This document shows, in pieces, positions 7,625-16,800 of a DNA stretch of 39,358 nucleotides (positions are counted from its first letter, which is position 1; every line of letters begins with the position of its first letter). The notes beneath the pieces were generated by a model. It saw only the letters and a program-made list of their open reading frames with translations, was not told the origin of the DNA and did not search any database. The position numbers were made by a program, and so were the translations under genes. Location: positions 1 through 39,358 of the forward strand of contig CALHGX010000037.1 of NCBI GenBank assembly GCA_938031185.1, written 5' to 3'. The DNA is from an uncultured bacterium (GTDB lineage: Bacteria > Verrucomicrobiota > Kiritimatiellia > CAIKKV01 > CALHGX01).

Positions 7625-9589
7625 TTATGGGATCGTCGCGAAGTACACGTGCGTGAGGTCCAGGATGCCGTTGCCCGGCTTCATGTCCACGACGAAGTAA
7701 GCGCGCGTAGCCCCGACCGGAGCGTTGGCGACCGTGCAGACCGGCGTCCACGAAATGCCGGGCGTCCCCGGCAGCGGGAACGAGGGAGCGGTCACCTGCG
7801 CCCCGTTCCAGGGCACCGCGTTCACAAACAGGCTGGGCAGCAGCCAGTAGTTGCCCGGGGTGGTCTCGAAGATCACGTACAGGTCCGCGGGGATGCCCTG
7901 ATACACGCACCCGTCCAGCTTGACCTCGACGTTGCTCCCGTTCAGCCGGAGTCCCGGCTCCACGCCCGTGTAGTCTGCCGCCGTGCCGCCGGTAAGCAGC
8001 CCGAGCCGAGAGGCTAATGTCCAGCCCGCCGCCCAGTTCTTGGTTCCGCCGAACGCGCCGACGAAGTTCACCGGCGTGTAGAACCCGTCGTTCGGGGGCA
8101 CGCGCCCGTGGACCATCATCGCGCCGTCATAGCCGGGACGGGGCAGCGGATTAAGCGTGTCCACCGGGTAGTAGGTGCGGCCGCCGATGGTTACGCCGAC
8201 TGCGCTGCGAGTCAGTTCGGCGACCGGCGACAGGAATCCCGGGTCTTCGAGGTAGAAGTTGTTGAGCGATGTGTCGCTGAAGGCCGGATAGCCGTACCAC
8301 TCCCAGTCGCCTGCGTTGCTGCCGCTCGGATGCCCGTTATTGGCGCCCCAGCCGATGGCGATCGTGTTGGCCGGATCAACCGGAATCGCGGGGATCGCGT
8401 TCGTGCCGAACTTCCAGAACACGTTGTACATGAATTCGGCCATCTTGCTCTGGCGACCGCTCAACCAGACGGACTCGTGGGTGTACCACTGGTTGTTGAC
8501 GTAGTTCTGCGTGAACTTGTCGGCCGACTCGCCCGAAATGCTGTTGTTCGGACTGCCCTGGATCAACGCCGGCGCGCCGCCGAAGTCCATCCACAGACTG
8601 TTATACATGCGGAAGCCCGTGCCTTCGCGCAGCATGACGCCGGTGTTCTTCTTGTTGCCCGCGTCCCGGCCCATTCCGATCTGCGTCCAGTTGAACACCG
8701 TCGGGCAACTGGAAGGCTGCGAGAGCATGCCCATGCCGCCGTCCTGCTCCGTGCCCTTGTCCGACATTTCCGAAAGGGTGGAAAGCGGCCCCTGCACGCG
8801 CAGGAAAAACTGTTGTTTGCCGCGGTACCCTTCGTCGGTATCGAAGCCGTCGTCCGCCGAGCACCAGCCCACAAGGTATTTCAGGTTCACCGTGCCGCCG
8901 AACACTTCGAAGTCGTCATCGGCGTTCTGGAACACCTCGATGTGGTCAATCTGCGTGCCGCGCCCGACGCCGCCCATGGTGAGGCCGTTGATCTCGTTTC
9001 CGCTGCCCAGAACGTAGGCGCCGTAACGGATCGAGCAGAAGTGCATCTCGCCGCTGTCGTCGTCGTCATTGCCGCCGCCGTACTTGCTCAGGCTGCCGTA
9101 GTCGCCCGCGCCTTCGATCTGAACTTCCAGCGAAGGATGCGGCGACGGCGTGCCGGGCTCGCCGATGTCCGTCGCGATGTAGGTGCGGCCCAGCAGAACG
9201 ACGCCGCCCCACCTCTTGCCGATGCCGTTGTTCTTCTGCGCCCAGACGCCGGTGCCCGGATTGGCGCCGATGTTGTCGTCTTCGTCGCAGGTGAACACGA
9301 TCGGATTCGTCCGCGTGCCCATGGCCCGGATCTTCGACCCGCGCGCGATGAACAGTGTCGCGTTGCTGCCGGTCTTGCCCCGCACCACCGTGCCGGCTTG
9401 GATCGTCAGCGTGGCGCCATTGGTCACGAATACCGGCTCCATGAGCCGATAGACGTTGTTCGATGTCCACGTCGTATCCGTGCCGATGCCGTTATATACC
9501 TCTATGGTTGCCGCTTCGGCCTGATACGCGCCCAGCGCCAGCGCGCCGGCCGCCACAAGCCCCATCATTGCCATATTCCGCCGCTTCAT
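7625..9589 (-). CDS. Exported beta-rich surface protein of unknown function
   Basis: The chosen ATG (9589) has GAGGAAAG upstream; an in-frame ATG at 9610 is the alternative. The product is 654 aa with a clear Sec signal (MKRRNMAMMGLVAAGALALG, cleavage after AEA). The mature part opens with a parallel-beta-like stretch (VFVTNGATLTIQAGTVVRGK, then LFIARGSKIRAMG) and holds an acidic GGGNDDDDSGEMHF segment and a QNADDDFEVFGG segment that may bind calcium. Proteins of this type occur in Bacteroidota and other Gram-negatives, often near TonB receptors, which fits the neighbour here. I see no catalytic motif. The gene is monocistronic with its own terminator. A role as a surface binding partner for the receptor is only a guess. 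Confidence 0.8.
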   Translation of the reverse strand: MKRRNMAMMGLVAAGALALGAYQAEAATIEVYNGIGTDTTWTSNNVYRLMEPVFVTNGATLTIQAGTVVRGKTGSNATLFIARGSKIRAMGTRTNPIVFTCDEDDNIGANPGTGVWAQKNNGIGKRWGGVVLLGRTYIATDIGEPGTPSPHPSLEVQIEGAGDYGSLSKYGGGNDDDDSGEMHFCSIRYGAYVLGSGNEINGLTMGGVGRGTQIDHIEVFQNADDDFEVFGGTVNLKYLVGWCSADDGFDTDEGYRGKQQFFLRVQGPLSTLSEMSDKGTEQDGGMGMLSQPSSCPTVFNWTQIGMGRDAGNKKNTGVMLREGTGFRMYNSLWMDFGGAPALIQGSPNNSISGESADKFTQNYVNNQWYTHESVWLSGRQSKMAEFMYNVFWKFGTNAIPAIPVDPANTIAIGWGANNGHPSGSNAGDWEWYGYPAFSDTSLNNFYLEDPGFLSPVAELTRSAVGVTIGGRTYYPVDTLNPLPRPGYDGAMMVHGRVPPNDGFYTPVNFVGAFGGTKNWAAGWTLASRLGLLTGGTAADYTGVEPGLRLNGSNVEVKLDGCVYQGIPADLYVIFETTPGNYWLLPSLFVNAVPWNGAQVTAPSFPLPGTPGISWTPVCTVANAPVGATRAYFVVDMKPGNGILDLTHVYFATIP

Positions 9590-9874
9590 GTTGTGCTTCT
9601 TTCCTCGCATTCTTCTTGGTTTATCCGCTTCCGTCGATCCATCGTTCGCCCCTGTCGCAAACCGTATCGCACTCCAACTGCCTTTCCTTCCGCCACCCCC
9701 TTTCCTGTTGCGGACCTTTTGCCCGCTTTCTGCGCCTGTTACGGCTGAAAATCGGACGCCATCATCCGCGAGGGGCGTTTGCGGTGAATTAGGAGGCCGG
9801 TTTTTTTCGATTAGCCGGGGCCCGTGAGCGGGCCGGAAGAATTCACGCCGGCGTGGGGGGCGCGAAACAAACCT

Positions 9875-10573
9875 TCAGGCATCCTTGAATCGGTAGCCGA
9901 CGCCGCGCACGGCTTCGATGTAGTCCGCGCGCGCCCCGAGCTTCTTTCGCAGGCCGACCATTTGCACGTCCACGGCGCGCTCGGTCACGGCCACGTCTTC
10001 GCCGCGCACGGCGTCCAGAATTTGCTGGCGGTTCAAAACCCAGCCCGGCCGGCTGGCGAGAAGGTGCAACAGCCGGAATTCCGTCAGCGTCAATCCCTCG
10101 ATGGCTTTGCCCTTGGCCAGAACCTGAAATCGGCTGGGACTGATCTCTAGGTCGCGAATATGGACCTCGGTCTTGGGGTCGTATGAGGAACTGTGCTGGC
10201 GGCGCAGGATCACGCGAATGCGCGAAACGAGCACCTTGACGCTGAACGGTTTCGTCACGTAGTCGTCCGCTCCGACTTCCAGGCCGACGACAATGTCCGC
10301 CTCTTCGCCTTTGGCCGTCAGCATGACGATGGGGATGCCCGAGGTCCGCGGTTCCTTCTTCAACTGCCGGCACACCTCGAGACCGGAAATCCCGGGCAGC
10401 ATGAGGTCGAGCAAAATGAGGTCCGGCCTCTTTTGTCCCACGGCCTTCAGCGCATCCTCGCCGCGAGTCGCGGTTGTGACGCTGAAGCCCTCCTTGGTCA
10501 GATTGAAGCGCAGCAATTCGAGAACGTCGTTCTCGTCCTCCACAATCAGGATGTGTTTCTTCGCATCCGCCAT
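9875..10573 (-). CDS. OmpR/PhoB-family response regulator
   Basis: A 232-aa two-domain regulator. The receiver domain (1-~123) has the acidic pair E12/D13, phospho-acceptor D56 in LILLDLMLPG, T86 in VMLTAKGEE and K108 in DDYVTKPF, so all key residues are intact. The C-terminal winged helix (~135-232) has LTLTEFRLLHLLASRPGWVL, RQQILDAVRG and YIEAVRGVGYRFKDA, typical of OmpR/PhoB. The start at 10573 is preceded by AAGGAG; an in-frame ATG 72 bases further upstream is less likely. No histidine kinase gene lies in the window, so the partner is elsewhere. It is transcribed away from the lipid synthase operon across a 320-bp region and could regulate either direction; nothing in the sequence proves a target. 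Confidence 0.95.
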   Translation of the reverse strand: MADAKKHILIVEDENDVLELLRFNLTKEGFSVTTATRGEDALKAVGQKRPDLILLDLMLPGISGLEVCRQLKKEPRTSGIPIVMLTAKGEEADIVVGLEVGADDYVTKPFSVKVLVSRIRVILRRQHSSSYDPKTEVHIRDLEISPSRFQVLAKGKAIEGLTLTEFRLLHLLASRPGWVLNRQQILDAVRGEDVAVTERAVDVQMVGLRKKLGARADYIEAVRGVGYRFKDA

Positions 10574-10893
10574 GCGATGCTCCTTGCAAGGCGCCCCTGT
10601 TCGGCAACCGCGGGCCGCCAACCGCCTTTCGAAATGCTGCCGCACAATGCCGCCGCGCCGTTAGCGAATGATTAATGCTCCGTCAGACATCGGTAACGGC
10701 GAGGCCCGTTGCGCGCGCGCGCACGGCGACGAGATCGGCGACTTCAGGCCGTGCCGGCGCCTTCCGTGCGGTCCGGCTTGTCTGTCCGTTTGCGAACGCT
10801 CGAGCGCCGGTCCGGCGGCCGGCGAACCGGGTTCTAACACCGTTTTGATTGTGGGCTAACCCGCGGACGGAATCCTCTACCGCCTTGATTCGC
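10574..10893. promoter_or_regulatory. Divergent intergenic region between response regulator and lipid synthase
   Basis: These 320 bp must carry the promoters of both divergent genes. It holds a GC-rich near-palindrome at 10807-10830 (CCGGTCCGG...GCGAACCGG) and a more AT-rich patch at 10832-10860. I could not identify a convincing -35/-10 pair or a direct-repeat operator for an OmpR-type protein. The near-palindrome may be chance in such GC-rich DNA. Confidence 0.35.
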
Positions 10894-13800
10894 ATGACCA
10901 TGCGCAACGAGTTTCAGTTGGTAGCGGTTTCCCCGCCCGGACAGCCGGATGCCGCCTTGGCGCGGGCCGCAGCCGTCGCGGGGGAAATCGGCATCGTGAA
11001 CGGCGAGCTTGCCCCCTCCGTGGAGGCGCTGCGCCGGGCGCTGGACGCCCTGCGCGGCTGTCCCCGCGAGCGGTGCGGCGTGCGCCTGGACGGGAGCGAG
11101 CGCGATGTCGCAACGGCATTGCTGAAAGCCGTGCCCGAGCATCTGGGCTGGGTGGTTTTCGCTGGGGCCGAGTCGGCCGTCGTCTCTTGGCGGGGCCCCA
11201 GCCTGCGCGATCGGGGCGTTCGCGTTGTGGTCGAGGTTTTCGGGGTGGAGCAAGCCCTGGCGGCCGAGGCCGCCGGAGCCGATGGCGTGATCGCCAAGGG
11301 CAACGAGGCCGGCGGATGGGTGGGGGAGGAAACGGCGTTCATTCTGCTGCAACGCTTGCGGTCCGCCGTCCGTCTGCCGATTTGGGTGCAGGGCGGAATC
11401 GGCCCGCACACGGTCGCTGCCGCATATGTGGGGGGCGCGGCCGGAGTGGTGCTGGACAGTCAACTGGCGCTGATGCGCGAGTCGCCGTTGCCGAAGACGG
11501 TCAAGAACGGCGTCGCGAGAATGGACGGAACCGAAACGGTCTGCCTCGGCGAGGAATTGTCGCTGCCGTTTCGCTCGTTCGCGTCGCGGCGGTCGCAGGT
11601 TGTCGCCGAGCTTCAAGCGCTTGCGTCGCGCCTGGCCGCGGGCACGGATGTGGGCACGGCCGTTCCCATGCCGACCGCGTGGCGGGAGGCCGTTCGGCGG
11701 CGCGTGAGTTGGACCGATGCGGGCCTGTGGCCGCTCGGCCAAGACGCCTGCCTGGCGCGCCCCCTGGCGGAGCGATACGGGAGCGTAGGGCGGGCGATGC
11801 ATGGCCTGCGCTCCGAATTGCGATCGCACCTGCGCTCCGTGAAGCGGGTTGACCTCCTGATGGAAGGCTCGAGCTGGGCTCGGGCGCATGACACCGCTTA
11901 CCCGATCACGCAAGGGCCCATGACCCGGGTGAGTGACACGCCTGCCTTCGCCCGCGAGGTGGCGGCCGCGGGCGGGCTGCCGTTCCTGGCGCTGGGTATG
12001 CAGCGGGCAACCGAGATCGAAACGCTGCTTGCCGAAACGTGCGGCTGCCTTGGCGATCGGGCCTGGGGCGTAGGCCTGCTGGGCTTTCTGGAAGCGCCGC
12101 TGCAAGACGAACAACTGGCCGTCGTGCTGAAACATCGGCCACCGTTCGCGCTCATCGCGGGAGGCCAACCGGCGCAGGCCCGGCGGCTGGAGGCGAGCGG
12201 TATTCGAACCTACCTCCACGTGCCGACCCCGGGATTGCTGACGCTGTTTGCCGAAGAGGGCGCGCGGCGGTTCGTCCTCGAAGGCCGGGAATGCGGCGGC
12301 CACGTCGGGCCGCTGTCCAGTTTCGTGCTATGGGAGCAAGCGGCGCGGGTTCTGCGCGAGGCGGTCCCGGCCGGCGAGTTGGGCGCCTGCCACATTCTGC
12401 TCGCCGGGGGCATCCACGACGCGTGCAGCGCCGCCATGGCGGCGGCCTGCATGGCGCCGGCGGCGGAACGGGGGGTCAAGGTCGGCGTGCTCATGGGCAC
12501 GGCGTATCTGTTCACCCGGGAAGCGGTCTCGTCCGGGGCGATCCTGGAGGCCTTCCAGCGGCAGGCGCTGAGATGCCGTCATACCGCATTGCTCGAAACC
12601 GGCCCGGGACACGTCGTGCGCTGCGCCCCGACTCCATACACACGGGCCTTTGCCGAACAGAAGGCGCGGTTGCAGGCCGAGGGCGCTTCCCACGAGCAGG
12701 TCCGCGCGGCGCTGGAAACGATGAATATCGGCCGGCTGCGCCTGGCGGCAAAAGGAGTGCGCCGCCGCAGCCAAAGCGGACCCGAACTCGAAACCGTTGA
12801 CGAGGCCGGGCAGCTCGCCGACGGCCTGTACATGCTGGGGCAGGCGGCGGGGCTGCGAGAGAAGGTTTGCACCGTGCAGGAACTGCATCGCGACATCAGC
12901 GCCGGCGGGACCGAGATTCTGGGCAAGGCCGCGCGATCGGCGGGCGAAAGCGCACGGCGTATGGACCCCCGGCGCGAAGGCATCGCCATCGTGGGCATGA
13001 GTTGTTTGCTCCCGGGCGCACGGGACCTCGACCGGTTCTGGACCAACGTTCTGAACAAGACCAATGCCATTCGTGAAGTGCCTGCGGAGCGCTGGGATTG
13101 GAAGCTGTATTTCGACGAGCGGCGCGAGGCCGCGGATCGCGTGTACGCGCGCTGGGGCGGATTTCTCGATCCGATCCCGTTCGATCCGGCCGCGTGGGGC
13201 ATGCCGCCGAGCTCGCTGGCCTCCATCGAGCCGATTCAATTGCTGGCGCTGGAAACGGCGCGCGCGGCTTTGCGGGATGCCGGTTATGAGGATCGCCCGT
13301 TTCCACGGGAAAACACGTCCGTCATTATCGGAGTCAGCGGCGGTTTGGCGGAACTTGGCCAAAACTACGTTCTGCGCTCGGCGCTGGCCGCCCGGCCCGA
13401 TCAGCCCGTCCTGACGGGCTTCAATCGAAAACTGCCCGAATGGACGGAAGATTCCTTCGCCGGCATCCTGCTCAACGTCATCGCCGGCCGCATCGCCAAC
13501 CGCTTCGACCTGGGCGGGCCCAGCTTCGCGGTGGACGCCGCCTGTGCGTCGTCGCTCGCCGCCGTGTACCTGGCCTGTCGCGAACTGGAAAGCGGGGCGA
13601 GCGACATGACCCTCGTCGGCGGGGCCGACACGTTCCAGACTCCCTTCAACTATCTGTGCTTCTGCAAAACGCAGGCGCTCTCCCCGCGCGGACGCTGCCG
13701 GACATTCGACCACACCGCCGACGGCACCTGCATCAGCGAAGGACTGTCCATGCTCGTGCTCAAACGGCTGGCCGACGCGGAACTGGATGGCGACCGCATC

Positions 13801-16800
13801 TACGCCGTCATCCGGGGCGTCGGCGCATCGAGCGATGGCCGTGCCAAGGGTCTGACGGCGCCTTCGCCGGAAGGCCAGGCCCGCGCCCTGCACCGCGCCT
13901 ATGCCCGGGCAGGCGTTTCGCCGGCGACGGTCGGGTTGGTCGAGGCACACGGCACCGGCACCGTGGCTGGGGATCGCGCGGAAATCGAATCGCTGCGCCG
14001 GGTTTTCGACGAAGCCGGCACGGCGTCGCACGCGGTGGCGTTGGGCTCGGTCAAATCCATGATTGGCCATACCAAAGGCGCGGCGGGCGTGACCGGACTG
14101 CTCAAGGTTGCGTTGGCCCTGCACCACAAGGTTCTGCCGGCCACCCTCGGCGTGGAAAAGCCCAACGAAAGTTTGGCCGGCGGCGCGCTGTATGCCAACA
14201 CCGAAACCCGGCCGTGGCTCCATTCCTCGCCAAACCACCCCCGCCGGGCCGCGGTCAGCGCCTTCGGTTTCGGCGGCGCCAACTATCACGTCGTGGCGGA
14301 GGAATACAACGGGCCGGCGTCTCGGGCCGCCACGGCGCAATGGCCCTGCGAACTGTTTCTATGGCGCGGAGACTCGGTCGCCATCGTCTTGCAACACCTT
14401 GGCGACTTGTGGGCGGCCCTGAAGGCCGGCGCACAGCCGACGCTGAAGGATCTCTCGTTCACCCTCTGGCGGAAGGCGCAGCGGACCGCGGAGGGCGTCT
14501 GCCTTGCCATGGTGGCCTCCTCGCTTGAGGACCTGACGGCGAAGATCGAGACGGTCCGGGGCAAGTTGGCCGCCGAGCCGACGACGCCGATTTGGGATCC
14601 CGCCGCCGGTTATTTCACGCCACGAAGGTTGGCCCGCGACGCGGGTCTGGCTTTCCTTTTCCCGGGACAGGGATCGCAATATCCCGACATGCTTCGCGAA
14701 CTGGCCGTGCATTTCCACGAGGTCCGCGAGGCCTTCGAGACGGCGGACCGTGTTCTGGCCGGCCGCTTCGATCGGCCGCTGTCATCGTTCGTATTTCCGC
14801 CTCCGCGCTTCAGCGACGAGGAAGAGCGCGCCGTCCGCAAGGCGATCACGGCCACAAACGTGGCGCAGCCGGCCCTGGGGGCGGCGGCCGTGGGGCTGGC
14901 GGACCTGCTGCGCGCCTTGAACGTGCGCCCCGCCTTTTGTGCGGGCCACAGCTACGGCGAATACGCGGCCCTGTGCGCCGCCGGTTGTCTCACGCCCGAA
15001 CGGTTGTTCGATATTTCAGAATCGCGCGGCCGGTTCATTATGGAGGAATCGCGCGGCGATTTGGGCGCCATGGCGGCGGTGGAGGCCGGCGAGCAGGAAA
15101 CGCGCTCACTCGTGGCGGGCATTCGCGACCTTTGGATTGCTAATCTCAACTCGCCCCGCCAGACGATTGTATCCGGCTCGAAAACCGCCGTGGCCGAAGC
15201 GTTGAAGCGGGTGGAAGCGCAAGGAGTGGCAGGGCAGCCGCTGCCCGTGGCCTGCGCGTTTCACTCGCCTCTGGTGGCGCCGGCCAAGGAACGGTTGAAA
15301 AGCTTTCTCGGCGGCATCCGCTTCGAGGCGCCGAGGGCGCGCGTTTTCTCGAATACGACGGGCGCGGAATATGCGGCAGATCCCGAGTCCATTCGCGCGC
15401 AACTGGCTGAGCACCTCGTTTCGCCCGTTCGGTTTGTGGCTGAAATCGAGGCGATGTACGCGGCGGGCGCTCGCGTGTTCCTTGAAGTCGGCCCGCGGCA
15501 GGTGTTGAGCGGGCTGGTGGAGCAGATTCTGGCGGGCCGTGAACGGTTCGTCGCGCCGGTAGATCCTCGAAAACGGCCGGGGCTCGAAGGGTTCCTGCAT
15601 CTCATCGCTCAACTGGCCGCGCACGGAACGGCGGTGGATCTGGATCGGCTGTTTGAGGGTCGGCGGCCGCGCGAACACGCGCTAGACCGTCTCAAGGAAG
15701 AGACAAGGGACAATGCGCAACCCGCGACCGCGTGGCTGGTGGACGGGGGCCGCGCGGTGCCGTTGCGCGATGCAGGATTCATGGCCCGGTCCGTCCCGCC
15801 GGCGTCCACCCTTTCACTCGCAACCAACCCACAGGAGCCCACCATGCCTTTGAGTAGGGATGTGCCTTCGCCTGCGCCCGCGCGAAATGCTGCGCCGGCT
15901 GTAGCCGCGCTATTGCAAACCCATGAGCAGGTGATGCAGCGCCTGCTCGAAACCCATCGGCGGGTCATGCTAGCGGCATTGGGCAAGACGGAACCGCCGG
16001 AGAGGGCGGCCGTCGAGACGCGGCCAAGCCCCGGACAGCCTGAAGTGGCGGCGGAACCGGCGGCTCCGGTTGCCGGTTCCGGCGATCCGATTGGTTCGGC
16101 CGCTCCAACAACCTCCGCCGGCTCCGTGGACGTCATCCGCCGGGAGGTGCTGCGCATTGTCGCCGAACGCACCGGCTACCCGCCGGACATGCTGGACCTT
16201 GACGCCGACCTTGAAGCCGATCTCGGCATAGATTCCATCAAGCGGGTCGAAATCGCGGGACGGCTGCGCAAGGCGTTCCCGCAAATCGGCGCCACGGCGG
16301 AGACGTCGAAAGTGGGCAACCTGGCCCATCTGCGCACGCTGCGCAGCTTGATTGATCGAATCGCATCGGCGCCGACGGGAGAGGAGAAAAGCTCGGGCGC
16401 CGGAGGAAGCGGCGCCGCTGAAGGGCCGGTTTCCGCTCCGTCCGGAACCTGCGCGGAAGTTCGCTCTCCGGCCGAAAACAGGCAAGCCGGCGCCGGCGGT
16501 CATGTCCCGCGTTTCATAATGCAATTGGAGGATGCGGCGCCGTCGGCCGTCGCCGCGCCACAGACGGACGGCGTATTCCTGATCACGGACGACGAAAACG
16601 GATTGGCGGACGCTATGGCCGAGGCGCTCAGAAACCAAGGGGCCCGCGCCGCGATCGTTTCAGCCCGTGAAGGCCGGCAGGGAGCCGCCCCACGCTATCA
16701 AGCCAAGTTCGACGGCCCGGACAGCCTTCGTCTTCTGGTCGCCGCCGTGCGCAAAGCGGAGGGCCGCATTACCGGCATCGTGCATCTGCTTCCGCTTCGA

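Noticed and set aside
8108-9748. A 546-codon plus-strand frame over the exported-protein gene
   Set aside because: The minus-strand frame has a signal peptide, a Shine-Dalgarno and a downstream terminator. The plus frame has an Ala/Val/Arg/His-biased composition without motifs.
9801-9841. A T run (9801-9807) next to a 6-bp GGCCCG/CGGGCC hairpin, considered as a terminator of the response regulator
   Set aside because: Read on the minus strand the run is A rather than T. On the plus strand the hairpin comes after the T run rather than before it. Neither orientation forms an intrinsic terminator.
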